Below, piece after piece: positions 33,501 to 48,500 of a stretch of DNA of 64,000 nt. The position numbers were made by a program, and so were the translations under genes. The stretch is from Oxyruncus cristatus. Lineage: Eukaryota > Chordata > Aves > Passeriformes > Cotingidae. The DNA lies in the NCBI GenBank assembly GCA_013399855.1, contig VXAY01006194.1:62001-126000 (forward strand), in the 5' to 3' direction. How positions within the stretch are numbered: the stretch's first letter is position 1; each line of letters opens with the position of its first letter. Under the pieces are notes generated by a model, which did no database searches, was not told the origin of the DNA, and saw only the letters and a list, made by a program, of their open reading frames with translations.

Positions 33501-36500
33501 GTCATTAGACTTCAGCTATTGTGGATATTATTGTATGTATTTTATCCTTTTTATAGTCACTTTTCCCATTGCTTTATAAATATAAGCAGAGATTTCATAT
33601 TAAAAATGCTGATATTTTTGTGGCCAGGAAACGAAAATGGAGATAAAAGTAATTATGTGGGCAATGACCAAATCTTAAGCAAAACCTAATACTGTGTCTA
33701 AAGTTGCGTGGTGATTGCTTCAGCATCCTCTAGAAAGCTTGCCAACACAGGCTGCTATTAGAGAGTAATCAGCTGGACTGCTGCAGCAATACCTGTTTCA
33801 TGTCCTGCATGGTTTTGCTGTGAGCTTTTTTCATCCCTCCCCGGGCAAAAACTGTCTGAGGCAAACAGCTTCTATCTGAGGATAGAAAAGGCTGTTGTTA
33901 GGATGATGCCAATGTTCCTACTTGTTGTGAAACTGAGTTACAATCCACTTGCTAATTCTCCTGACCAAAAATTATTTGCTCTCATGTAAACACTCTTCAT
34001 ATAGATTTGTACTTATGAGAAGTAGTATAGAACTTAAAATATATGAAGTGTTTTCCATGTAAATATTAATCCATTAAAAATCTAAGTGTAAGGAGGTAGC
34101 GGATTCTTCCTCCACTTGAAAAACAGTAAAGGAGAAGGCAAAAATACATTATAAACTCATTAGGAACTTACATAAAGTTTCTTCAGAGGAAACAGTATTC
34201 CTCAATAAAAGGAAACTTTGGTGTCTTTGCTGAATAACAGTGAAATTTTTGTAAGTCACAACAATGAGGTAAATCGTATCGTCTCACATGGCAGTGAGTC
34301 TTCATATTGCTTTCGAAGGTCACAAAATTAGATCTCTTTCAGTTGACTTTGAACATGTTGCTGCCCTCTTCACCTGAATTTGTGGTATGATTTATCCAAG
34401 TAAATTAAAAGTAAGCTTTGACTGGAATTTAGGAGAAAGTGGTGCTGAAATACGATGTCACAAGGACCTAGGCATGTTAATATATACGTGTTGAGTCAAA
34501 CACTATGAAACCTGAACTTCTTGAGTTATTCTTTTGAGGTACGGCAAACAAGAAAGAAACTGTTCCATACGTGATTGCGTTCACAGAAGTATATTTAAGG
34601 ATTATCAAATTGTTTAACGTATATAATTTTTCTTTTTTTTCACAAAACCTTTCATTAGGGGAAGGTGTACGAAACGTTAAAGAGGTATTTCAGATTAAAG
34701 TAGTTCTTAAGGTAGCTCAGTTGAAATACAGTAATGCACGTGCTAGTCCAAAAAGCTGATGACACATTTGTTTCCAGTAAACTTAATGCCCGTGATGCTT
34801 TGCTTCAGCTGGCCAGCTCCTGCTGGACAGCCAAGTGCAGGTCATTTGTGATGGACTTCTTTACAGGTTTCCTGTCCAGACCCAACTGGCACACTCTGGC
34901 TCAAATCTTCAATGAAATAGGGGCATATTGACAGATTTGATAAGGAGTCTTGAATTACACCATTCTCATTTCAGCCAATATAGCTTATCCAGATTTGTGC
35001 TCAGAAGCCAATTTTCCTGCCTTCTCCAGGACTGCTAGGCTGTGTTTAACCACTGTTTTTTCCAGTTGTCTGAGCTGACTGGTAGGCTACATGTTTCCTT
35101 TATGTGTACATTTCCTTCCAGTTGCACTGAGAGCATACAGAGGTTATTTCACATCCAGGTTTTGCCCCAACATGCAGTCAGGATGTGGCTGAAATGCACG
35201 GGCTGATAAGGGAAGAGTTTTTCCAGTCCGTCAATTGCTTACTCAGTTTCTTTGCATAGTTCTGCATTTAGGCATTAAAAAACCCCCAACACACAACAGC
35301 TTCAAATGGGACTTGAAACTTTTTATTTCCTGATCCAAAATCTTACATCAAAATTCATATCCAAGACTTAGAGAAGCTGTGTAGCTTTACTGGCTTCTAA
35401 ATGTGTAATTTACTGGACGAAGAGTCTGCTACTTCTTGCAGTTACTTCAGACAGGACAGTGCCTAAAGAGTAGAGGAACTGAGTCATAAATCCTGTGGTA
35501 CAAAATTAAGATAGTTACTATTGGTTTTCATAGAGAAAGGGATAAGGGAGCATTTCAGACCTCCCTTTGTCTCATCATAGCCTGTACTTAAACAAGTGTA
35601 AACATACGACATTCATGCTTTCCCTGTATGGTACACTGAGTGTTGAGGAACACAGTTTTATCCAGAAACACTTTAGTTAGTGGCTAGCCATCTAATTAGA
35701 TGTGTGTATAATTGATTAATTGTTGCTACCTTGTGCAGAGAAGTAAAAATATTTAAAATACCAACCAGAACAAAACCATTGCTTGAAGTGAATGAGTCCC
35801 ACCTTAAAACCGAAGTGTACCAATTATGGGCAAACACTATGCAATATCCATTCATTTTCTCTATTTTTCCACTTCTTTTAATATTGCTTTCGTATATGGT
35901 GATGTTCTGACTGAATGTTTTAAGACCACTTTGCACTACATTCTAATATAGGAAAAGACCTGGACCTCAAATGAGGATTGTTTGCCAACATCTAGAAAAA
36001 TATTTTTATTTATAATAATTTTTACTATAATAAGAGCTTAAGTTGTATTTTCTTTGAAAGAAGTTTGCTTGCTGCTAAGCTCTTTTCAATTAGATACAGC
36101 ATGTAAATGGTTCAGTGAAAATTATTCTGTGCCAAACCTGACAGATAGTCCGTGTTCATTACATAATTGTATGCATCTTCAAAATTCAGTGATTAACTTT
36201 AATCTGCCTTTAGCTTTGTATGGTGCATGTTTGTTTTAATACTGGAAAGCATTCTGATTCTCTTCCTAGTATGCCTTTTATGGGCACAGAGGAACCTTAA
36301 CTGCCACCCCTCACTCCAAACTGCTGGCACAATTAATTGTAACAGGTGAACGTACTTGGTGCAGGTGAAGCAGCTTCTGACTTTATGGCAGTTTTTCTTG
36401 GCTGTCTCTAACGTCTTGGAAGACACAAATAGTACTGTACTGTAAGGCTATAAAGAAAATATTTAAAGATAATGCACATTGTTGAATTTAAGTGTTTGCG

Positions 36501-39500
36501 TAAGAACTGGCTGTTCTGACCTAAGACAGAGGCATTGTTTGGGGAATTTCTTTTCCTTCCTTACTCTGAGAGAAGAAAACCTGAGCTTGCAAAGCGTGTA
36601 ACAAGATTCAGAAAGTTCTCTCCATTTTAGATCAGTTACAGGGAGATAGCAAACTGCTATTATTAGTGCAATTAAACCTCGGTGGTTTAATATGCTTCAT
36701 TAGCCTGAACAGTGAGCAGTGGGTCCAAGCACAGAGTATGACAAGAACTTTTGCAGTTAGTGTGCTTATATAATTTTCTTTTAAGGAGGCCATTAACCAA
36801 AATTCATTTTCTAAAAGAAAGAGTCTTTAAGTACAATAAACAGTGTAGCATGTAATCAAGAAATAGGAACAAGACTCCCTGCTAGGCTTTGGAGTACTTT
36901 CTTCCCTCCTTTATGCCACTCCCAATTTTCTTTTGATTTTCTTTTCTCTTTGAACGCTAGGAGGAGATAGTTATGAATTGTTCCACAGCTCTTAGATATT
37001 GCCAGAAATAATTAATGAAACACTGAGCACTTATGATAATAGAGGAAGTGTGTGCATGTGAAGCGAAGAGAAATAATCAGCTTTTAGAATGAGTATTTGC
37101 TTTAGAGATTAGTATTGTTTCTAAACAGTTTCAATTCCAGTGCAGAAAGTATATATATGTATGCATTAAGAGATGACACAAGATTGCATTTAAAACCATT
37201 TCGAGAGTTGATATCTGAGCATTACAACAGCCATAAGAATATATGAAAATGTGTAGTTAACAGTCAGAGGAAATGCTACAGTAGAGCTAAAAATTCATTG
37301 CAAAAGCCTTGTGTGCTGTCACTGTGCCTGGTTGCTGGCTGGGTCCTTTTTTCCTCCCATGACTGGTAGCTCACCAAGCCTTTACCTTCATTTTCTTTTT
37401 GTATATTTGCCATAGGGCCTCATCTCACTATTTTCTGCTTTTTATTCTGACATTCCTTGTTGCTGATAGAACCATAGGTAGACAAAGCATTGCCACATCA
37501 GGCTATTGCTGGGCACAGAGTGTTTCATCATACATCCAAAGCTGCTTCTCCCTGGCCCTCCCTGTCAGAGAGCCGTGTTTGTAAAAACACCCTTTGTCTT
37601 TCTAAGCAATCTGTTGCAAGCAGCTGTTTTAGTTCTGTGTAGAAAAGGGCACGTTTTACACACACACAAATTCATTTGAACTTAATGTCTGTTCAAGTAT
37701 TTAGAGTATTTAGCTTCATACTGCTTTCCAAACACACATTTTTTTACCAAGGGTTTAGTAATAATATTGTTCATTTACATGTGCTGTAGTAACACTTAGA
37801 CCATTTTGTGTTCTATTTCAAACTATATTTTTATAATAAATTCATCCTTTGCTAAGGGTGAGTGAATAGTATGTTGCTTTTGTCAAACCCTTGCTTCCTC
37901 AGCTATCAAAATCAAGTGAGGTAAGTGATTACTAAGAGTCTTCTTCTCTTAACTGAACAGAGGCTTCAATTCTGAAAGATTTTAAAGTGTAATGTTCTGG
38001 CCTGAAGAAACAGATACGGCTGATTTACAAATACCATCTTCTCTGGGTGCACTCAGTGATAGTTGAGTATTGCCAGAGGCATCTGTGTTTTGGTAGGCTC
38101 ACCTAGCCTACCAAATAAAATATAATTGCTTGGTGCTTGCCAAAATGTCAGCATAGTAGTGATAGTCGTGGTTTTGAGTCACACTGACACTGTGTAGCTG
38201 AAGAATTGTGAAGAGGCTGACTATGATGTTATAATACATCTTCCGTTTCTTTACTGATTCCGTTGTACTTGGTTTGGCAAAATCTTATGCTATCACAGCA
38301 CTGGAAATGTCAATGGAATAATACTTTCCAGCATTTAATTATAAAGTACCTCCATAACAAAATTATCAATTCCATTTTCAGAAGCAGTAAGTTGCATTCT
38401 GTGATACCATGTATTGATCCTAAGATTGTGGGCTTGCTCTTTGTTGTTTGCGTCTTCCCAGGAGCACATGGAATTTTACTGCAAGATAAGCCTCCACTTT
38501 TTCTTGGAGATTTTATTAGGTAACTCCTAATTGGAAATTAAAGAAAAATGCACATTCATTACTGTATCTAGTTTACACCTTTGAATTAGTCTTGAAATTG
38601 CAAGATACATCTCCACCATGTTCATATGTGTTGATGTTCTATCTGGAATCACTTTCTTGCTATGAAAACAGTATAATGAGTATCTGTCAGTCACCTAAAT
38701 CAGCTTAAACCTTTTGTTTACATTTTATTCATATACGTTCCAAAGGAAAAAAGCTAAAGGTTGGATTTGGATTATGGCACTGGAAACACAGCTACCAAAG
38801 AAAAGCATAAATAAGAAAGTGCATTCCTATATAGCAGTTGATGAAAGGGATCTTTCTTAGGTGTTCCAATAATTAGGTTCTTTTGGGTTCTAGCTCTGTA
38901 GCCTGATGCCTCATGAGAGATTGCTGTTGGAAATCTATTTTAATCTATTTCAAGTTGTTTAAAGATAGACACCGAATCTGCTTTGACCTTCCATTTTTTT
39001 ATTTTTAATTTATTCACTGATTGTTTTAGGGAAGCCTACTTCAATGAAGTAGAACTTCCGTGTTGCATGCAGCTGAAATAATCCAGTTTTCCGCTTCCTT
39101 CAGCAATGCTGAATTTACATTCATAGCTGCATAGTACAGAATACTCATAGATATCAATGCCTTTCTTGCAAGTCAAAACATTTTTAAGAGTGTCAGAGAT
39201 TTTAGGAAGCATTCATTTTATGGACATTTTACTAAACATACTTTAAGATTTTAATGAGGCAATAATGATAATACAGATCACACGTTTACTTCTTTTTTCT
39301 AACTGCTTTCTTCCTAGATGTTTTAAACTTCAGTCTTCAAATCATAAATTTAATTATTAAATTAAGAACTTGTGTTTACTGCAAATAAAAGCCCCTGTTT
39401 GTCCACAACACAAATTAATTACTGTTTGAAATGCCTCTGAAAATCCTCACAAATTTGTATTGCCTGTGCATTTTGATCTTAGTCTCTTTTACAGGCTAGA

Positions 39501-42500
39501 ATTCCCAGGAATTCACTTTTTGAAAGAGATAATGGTGGGTCCTAGAAAATGAGGTCTCCCACAGATGGGAGTCAGCACAGTCCACAAATAGATTGGGAGA
39601 AGTGTCTAAATAACAACATTTAACTGAAAAACCCCTAACCAGTCAAACCAATAAAAGAAGCAGCATTACAAAACATTTTTAAGTTAATCAGGAGTCCCCT
39701 TCTACTTTCTTTACTCTCTACTGCAAAGTGGGTGACATTATTGAAGTGTTGCTTTATATTAATTTTGATAAGCCTAACAATCTTTGTTTATATGACAATG
39801 AGGCAGCGAATGCTTCAACAGGTATGAATCTCATGTACCATCTGTGATAACTGAGAAGTTCTGACATCACCTGCCTCTTGGGAAAGTGGATCTTCTTTAA
39901 ACGTAACATTGATATTATCCTAGAATACTGTGCAGAACGGCAGAGGTGTGTGATAACTGTGATCAAGTACAGTGTTTCTAATGTTGATGTAATTGTAGAG
40001 TATTTAATCAAGGGTGGGCTCTATATTATGAAGGTATCCTTTGTACCTGAGCACAGTTGTTATTTAATTAAATATATAAATATCTACATTTTAGTCTTAA
40101 TAGTGTTTATTGTTAATACGAGCTGTTACATAATTATACTTTCCAATGTGAAAAGGGTCATCCAGACTTGTCACTTGGTGAAAAACATTCTTTGCTTTAC
40201 CAAATAGCGCCTTCCCCTGCAACTCACAGACTTGCACTGACTTTTTCCTTATTGTGGATTTCTTATGCTTGGTTTTGTCTTCAATGAAAGCTTTTACCCA
40301 GCTGTGCTCCCTAAACTCTGCCTTCTTAACACTCTTCTAGACTGCTGCTCATGAATAAACTTTATTATTGTTTATATCCTTCTGGTGATGTCATCTTCTG
40401 GACTGTCTCCTATTCTTTAGCTTTATTGCATCATCTAAATCACCTCTTTGAAAAGAAATTATATTCTCTCTGCAGGAAATGACTTAGACACGTATGAAAG
40501 CCAGTTTCTGGAACTTCGGCAAAGACTGTTGTGTGCTGAAAAGGAAAATAAAAGAAGATCACACGAACTGAGCAGTGCCCTCGATGAAATTAAACGTATA
40601 GTTGCAAGAAGAGTGAACTTGACAACAAATCATACAGGTCTGTATGTATAAAAATGTACTGTGTTAACAGCTCAGTTTTGTGTGCTCATGTTTATAGCTG
40701 GTGTGGGGAGAAAAATCATTGGTTTGATTATATTAGCATTAGGTAGAGGTTTCTACTTTTAAAGAAAAGGGTGGGGGAGTAATTCCTGTTTGAAAGGCCT
40801 CTGCAAATCCTCATAAATTTGTATTACCTGTGCATTTTAAGTAGGATTTTCTGATTGGTTAGTAACTGATCAAATAAGGAGATAAATAGAAGGGGGCACA
40901 CTAGGCTGCAGTGGTGTCATCGTGGCAAAGCTGTTTATATAGCTCATCGAGATTCTTACCATGCTTATCCCTCTCTTGCTGCCAAGTACAGAGCACTGAA
41001 CGAGCTATTTTTACCAGTTTTTACAGTACCTGTACACCCTGATAAAAAGAGGGCTGTGTCTGACCTGGAAGGCACGTATGACTCCTCAGATGTTCCACAC
41101 TTTCCAGGTGGAGTGGCTTTTTGAGGGGCTGGGCACCCAGGTGCACGTGTGGGCGTGCAGTCTCACGTCAGCAGGCAGGTCACATGTGTGTTTGCCTGAA
41201 CCCAGGAGTTGGGAAGCCCCACGAGGACCTGCTGGCTAGGTACAGCCCAAGAGTGTTCCTGCAAGAATTCATCTTGCAAGGAGTTAGTTAATAATCAGAA
41301 GGAAAATGTGAATCCTTGTAAATGTTGCCAATTAAAACTTTTATTTGGGGGGAGGAGGGTAGGGCATGTCTCTCCCCCTTTTTTTTTTTGTGGATTTTTT
41401 TTTGGGGGGAGGGGGGCTTTTTGGTTTTTTTGGGGATTTTTTAGGTTTTTTTGAGGGACACCAACATGCAGTTAAGTTTAGTGATCCGGCTTCTTCCCAC
41501 TGTTTAATTGAACTTCTTCATTACCTTGCCTTACAGACTGTTGTACATCTCCCATCTAGTTGCACACTGTAGTTGCATACAATACATTGACAGTTTGATT
41601 CTGTCCCCTAAAATAAGTGAAGTAGTTGTGCAGGATCTGCCTTTCTCCCGTGTTCAGACTGAAAGAGCTACTAGAAGAGGTACTTCCCTGGGGAGAGAGG
41701 GGAAACTAGAAGAGGCATCTCTGTGCTGGAGGCATTTCACAGTACACCCCAACTTCAGAAAGAGTCTGGGTGATACTGAAAACTGCCATCTAAAAATCCT
41801 TATTTGCATTGAGTACAGTAGGCTGGTAATCAGATTAAAATAGGAAATTAACCAGGACTGTTACACAGGAAGAAGGAACAAGGTGCTTTTCTTCTTTGTA
41901 TGGTCAGATTTGTTTCTTATCCTGTTCTTCCCTGCCAGTTTTTGTCTGTTTATTCAATGTTAATTCAGTGGCCCTGTTCAGAAGTGCATAAACAAACAGC
42001 TGAGTGTTGACAGGATTGTGGCCTTACAAGCTTTAGAACACAGCCACGTTGGCAGCCACCAGTAGCCCCACATACTATGGGCAAACAGTTATTGCCTAAA
42101 GCACATAATAGCAATAGAGGAGAGCTCATGTTCCCTCTTCACATTGGAGCCAGATGAATATCAGAAAGTATTAAAGCTGTCAGTTCACAGGATTTAAAGC
42201 AGAAATTTCTCAAAGACAGTGAATAATATTCCTTTTGTTTTTACTTGCCCTTCTCCTTCTCATTCCAGGCAAGTTTTGTTGTACAACAAAAACGAGAAGA
42301 TTTCTATGCAGCAAAACTCCTGTATATTTAATGGTAAAACAGAGTGGGAGGAGTTGTGCGTCTCTCATACACAAACATCTCGGCTTTATATATACATATA
42401 TATACATGGTTGTTTGGATTGTTTTTTGTAGGGTCAGGAATCTCTGAGTCCCAATTTTCAGTCGGAATACCTCTTGGAAGTTGAAAAACTTAAAATATTG

Positions 42501-45500
42501 CCCATTCAGTAAGGGTCTGTCTTTGTTGATCCAAGCTGAGTGAATAAGGCTGATGATGGTTGTTTGTGAGACTTGTATGTCACTTTGAAGGGTGATAAAT
42601 TCTGGGAATTATCTTGGACACATTTTTTTAGGAAAAGTAACTTTCCATCCAAATCATTCTATTTCTTTCATCTTTATTTTAAACTAGTAAAAAAAATGTT
42701 TCTCTTACCTACTTGTCTTTGGTTTCTTGAATGCTTTCTAAAGGCCTGGATATGGCTTCTTTTTGCCATAGGACTTTTTATAACCTGAGAACTTCTCTTT
42801 GAGCCTTGAGAACCACCATGTGCTATATTTTAGGGAAAGCATTTAAATTTATTAAGTAATTAAGGAAGTTATTAATCAGAACCTGTGTTTCTTTTCCTTT
42901 AAAAAATTGCTTGCCAACTATGTAAAAAAACACAAAACAGGATTTCTTTTTACTGCTACTTTTAAAATCACTGCTTATTGTGTTGTAAGGTGGCTCAGTC
43001 CTGCAAGTGTTTAGTCATAGGGAAATGTGGATTGAGTTCCCGGGATGTTCAAGCTTGGAGTTCTGCAGCATCACCTGGGTGGGAGGAAATTGTACTGGGC
43101 AATTCTCAGTTTAATATTGTGTAATATATATGACGTATAATATATATCACTTCTGAGGGATAGTTCTGATTTAATAACCTTGTGTGTGTAATCTGCGAGT
43201 GCTCAGTTGAGCAAAACAGTTGGAAAAAAAAAATAAGGCTTCAGTGCTGGCTTTTTATTTTATGTGTATCTGTGGGTTTGTTGTTTTTTTAAGATGTGAA
43301 GTGGAAAGTGTTAAACCTCCCAAGAAAACTCCCCATGCATCTCACAAACATGCACTACTATCTACCTCACCTTCGAGAATATGAAGATGGAATTTTCCCA
43401 AATGTTATTTTTGGGCAACAGAGAACTGGAGGTGGGAAATTTGGTTTGCCTTATATTTTCTATGTGTTCATATTTTATATTAAATCTTAGCAATGAAGCG
43501 TACTCAAAAGTTTGGGGTGGGTTTTCTCCCTTAGTTTTATAATGTTGCTGAGCTGAATTAATTTTAATGGGAATTGCAAGAGTACTCATCTCTATTTAAA
43601 ATCTTTATCTCAGGGTATTCTGAAAAGCTTTTAAAATATCAAGAAAAACAGTCATAATTGAAAAACAATATTATTTTTTGTTTTAATCATATGTTCTTAT
43701 GGCTAAGATGCATTAGCTGACATTTTTCCCCCCACAAAATGAGTAACAATGAGGAAGCCAAGGTGAATTTATAATGCACTCAGTTTGCCAATGTGAGAAG
43801 CAAATGGAAAGGTAATGTGATAATTTATCTTCAGTGTAATTATTCATCCTCATGAGAAATCAGCTGACACCTGCAGAAATCATAATAAACTTCAGCGAAC
43901 TATAATACAAGTTATAAAGTTACATCTTCTCCTAACTGTCATGTGACAGGTAAAAGGAGTATTGAAAAGTAGTAAGCAAAGAAGGAAGTAGCCACTCATT
44001 TTGCTGAGTTTTGTGTTCTGTTGAAATTTTTACTTTTCTCTAGGGTGATTTTATATAAAGAAACACTTGTCAGCACTTTTGATTTGAATAAAAAAAACCC
44101 AAACCCTTGGCCATGCCCGTGACAATAGATAACTTTCTACAGACTTCTCCTTAGTAGCTGTATCAATGTGATCCTGTGTTGTAGTTCTCACTGCAGTGCC
44201 CACAGATCAGTGTCACTAATAAAAGAATGCTCCATGTTTCATTTTTTTTATTTGTACATGAAAATCACAATAGCAAGACTGCCGTTTAATAAGGACAGGT
44301 TGACCTTCAGTGTGTAAAACCCCAGTGGTCTAGCAGGATATGTACTGGGGAGGAACACTGCAACTTTGGCATTTTTGAGCAGGCACTGGCATGGGTATTA
44401 AAGTCTGGAGCAAGTCACCAGTTGCACCTACTCCATTCTTTTAAAATCTGCTGCTTCCTTATCAGCCTCCTCAGATTTTGGTGAATAGAAATCACCTGCA
44501 AGGACTAAGGTTCCATAGGTTTACTGAGCTATGTTTGGCCACTTATTTATGTAATGTCTGTATGTATCCTGCAGACGCATCCTGCATACAGTCTAATGAT
44601 GTAATACAGCATAGGTTTGGTACTAGTGGAACCTTTGCCAGAGATAATTTCAGCTCCTTTGTTTTTAATAACAATAATATCCAAGTTCCTTTCTTCTTAT
44701 TACTGATTCTATGGAAGCCATTGATGCATATCAATCAAACTGCTCAGCAACGTGTTTGAATTTGATTCCTTCTGAGACACGTACACAGTATTCGCTTCCT
44801 GTGACAGCCTGCTCCCTAGAACAGTTTTGGTTTAACCCTTACTGCTTAGATCTCCAAAGCAAGAGTAACCACTTATTTTGCAATACTCACTTCTGAAACT
44901 CAGTAGCAGGCACCTATGTGTTTGCCAGAGGTAGAAGTATCCCCAGTTCTAAAATGTTGATAGTCTACACAATGTAGACCTGGTGCTTGTAACACACACA
45001 TGGGGGTGTCTAATCTAAACTTAGCTGGAGGTGTCTCCTTCCGGGTAGTGAAGCAAATGCTGTCACAGTGCTAAGGGAATACTGTCACCAAATGTCATAG
45101 TCACATCAAAATTAAAATGTAATTTCCCTTTCCTTTTACTTGACTTAAAATTACACGGCTTGAGGCCTTCTCTCCTTGCAGTCTCACTGGTGATGGGTGT
45201 TCCTACTGTGAAAAGAGAAAAAAAAAATTACCTGATTAGTACACTGCATTCCCTACTGTATGGACTTTCTGAAGAGCAAAAGAAGGACTGTGTAATAATC
45301 ATCTTTGTAGCAGAGGTAAGTTTGCATGGAAAGGTGCAGTATGCTGGTAGAAAGGCAATATAGAGATTTATGTCTTAGCGTAATAATGTAGGAGAGGCTG
45401 CAAAATACTGTTAACTAGGCCTGTGGGAGGGATTTCTTCAGGCCTGGAGGAGATGGTGAACAGCTGGTGCCTTAGTGTTCATATGTGGAAAAAACCCTGT

Positions 45501-48500
45501 TAACTCAGATGACTGAGGGGTAAAAAGTCACACTGCGTTTACAGTTGTTGAGTCAGATTTTTCAATAAAACCATACAAACTCATTATTTATCTCTGAAAG
45601 TAAGGTATTCTGCTTTCAGAATGAATTGTAAATCCTCCACAGAAAAGTTCCATAGAACTTGAAGAAAGGAAACTTAATCAGTCTAACAAATGTTCAAATT
45701 ATTTATCTTCTATTTTTATGTCATATGTCTTGCAAAGGTCATGTCAGAGCCTTCTGCATGCGTTTTGACATTTTATGTGGGGGAAAAAAGACTGTTCAGA
45801 GACTTGAATGGTTCCATCTTTGGGAAAGTAAACAGTGCTCAAGGTAAAATATTAGGGCTAAATGCATTTTTTTCTTATTCAAATATGTCTTGCTCACATA
45901 AGAAAAAAAGCTACAGAAGGGAATTAGCTAGTGATAGATTCTTGCAGATAAATGACTGTGCAGTTATTCAGACTTCATATTTTTTCCTCGTATTTCTTTA
46001 TCTTTCCATGAACAACATTAAATTCATACATGTATTCATTAACAGTTACAGTTTGCTTTTTTTTAGTTCAGTCACAGCTTTTGCAGCTGTAATATTGTCA
46101 GACAGAACATAGTTCACTTTAGTAAGTTATGTCATGACTTCCACTTTTCTGTTTTGATCACAGAGATAACTATATGGGACAAATTTTACTGCCTGTAATT
46201 CCCTTTGAGCATAGTTTTCAGGAGCTGAACTTATTTTAGAGTTGGTATTTCCCGCTGAAGAGCTCTGGCAATGATGAGCTTTGCTGAGCTGCCATTCAGA
46301 TAAATGTTTTATTACAGGGCTTCAGAGGGTTTTGTGAGTTTTTGAGGGTCAACTTCTGAATAGTGGAGAGTTCTAATGTGACACTTTAAACAAGCATCAG
46401 GTCTAGTTGTAGTAATATAGTCCATACCAGACAATTTAGGATTAAACTGCCCTTGTAGGAATTATTCTCCCCTTTATCCCATCCCCAAAGTCACATTCTC
46501 GCGGCTTTCATTTTTCAGCCATGCAGTAAATTGGAGCAGCTTGATTGTGCTGATAAGAACATTTATTATGAGAGGAGGGCAGGTGAATCTACACCTTCCT
46601 TTTTCCCCAAAAGTCAATTCAAATGTTTACATCATGGGTTAAGTCATAGTAACTTATTGACTGAAAGTGAGTTGTAAGTTCTGGGTAATTTTTTTTCTTA
46701 TTGCAGCTCTTTACTTACCACTTCACCCTGTTTTTACTTATTAAAAATTTAATATATAACTGGTAACAACTATTTGTGTATTTAAAAAGAAAATCTGAAC
46801 TGCTAAGACATATTGTGTTGCTTTGGAAATCACATCCATAAAACTTTGCACTCTCTAATGTAATTAGCAGATGTGTTTTGCACACCAAAACTGTTCCCTT
46901 TATGAAACAGTGGTAATGAATAAGTATGTCTTCAAAATTTCCAGACAAAGAGCCCTAAGTTTGTTATATTAGGAAGAAAGTAAATAAACATTTTAAGTAC
47001 GGCCAGCTTTAGAATGTTTTGCTTAGGTGATTTTTTTTCTCAACAGCATCAGACCTCTTTTGTGATTTTTGGATGATTAACCTGATGCATCTCTTTTTAT
47101 TGACATTTCTGTGACTGTGCTTTTCTGGCATAACTGAAAGCTGTAGAACAGATTTTAGGCAGAAAATGGCCTGGCCTCCTGGAAGAGCAGTGAAAAACAA
47201 AATGCAGAAACTGCAGCTGGAGATGGTTCACTATTGCATTCGACTACATTGAAAGTTCAATTGGCTTGAAAAGCCAATACCGTCCTTTAGTAGAAATTCT
47301 ACTGCAACATACCGTGTTTGTTTGGAAGGAAAAGAAATAGAGAATAAAAATGAAGTGTTTGCATATAAATATTCCCTATGAAAGGTTGTTTAATACAAAA
47401 ATAGGTGATTTGAAATGAAACCCACCCTTCTTTTCTTTAGGTGAACGCAGAGTATGTTAACAGTGTTGCAGAAAGTGTTAAAACCAGGTAAGTCCTATAG
47501 AGTGTAACACCCAACAGCAAGTGAGATTTTTTTTGAAAGAAAAATTATTGAAAGAATTAGAGCATTTCAGCTGAAAGGGAACTGCTAAGTAATGAGGCAA
47601 AGGTTCACTCTTAGTATGTGTGCCATAACACACTGTGAAACACAGAAACTTCAGAACAGAAGGATATATATCAGTTTATTTTCCATTTCTTTTCTCATAA
47701 ATATGCTTTAACTAACCAGACAAGTTCTCAGCATAAACCTCTGGTAAGTATTTACTTGAGCCTAAGTCTTTTCTCCACGAAATTAATGATACAATTCACA
47801 CACCTGAGGCTACATATATTCTATCCCCACTGACTACACACAGCCTGCAATGTATTCTGATGCCTGTCACAGAATCATAGAATTGTTTAGGCTGGAAAAG
47901 ACCTGTAAGATCAGTTGAGTTCAACTATTAGCCCAGCACTGCCACTACTAAACTATGTCCACAAGTGCCACATTTACCTGTTTTCCATGTGTCTTTGTTC
48001 CCTTGTTTGACTACTTTTCTTTGGGCAGCAAATGGATTACCTCTATAATCTAAATACTATTATATGATGAGTAACATGAGATGGGTGTTCTTTGCCACGC
48101 CAAATTACTGTAAGAGCTATGAAATGGAAGCTTGATTCCCACTGCAGTTCTGCTTGTTCTTATCCTCCCTCCCCATAAATGTTTACAGCATCTTGTGTGT
48201 GTTAAAAACTGCAGAGCAACTTCAGAAGAACTACTAAATTAAAATGTTTGGGGTGGGGGGGAAATACACTCATTGGTAGATTTTTGTCTTTAAAAGTGCT
48301 GCTTTTTAAGAAATAGTAGAGTGTAGCTAACAGTCACAAAATAGGTAAGGCTAAAGGCCCTGAAGGGCAGTAGACTGAAAGAAGCAAGAGTTGAAATCTG
48401 CACTGTGCTGCAGTACTGCTGTTGCTGGTTTGTTTCATGCACAAGCTTATTGGTGAATTGGTTACTCTGACAGAACCCCTCTCTGTCCACTGTTTGAAGT

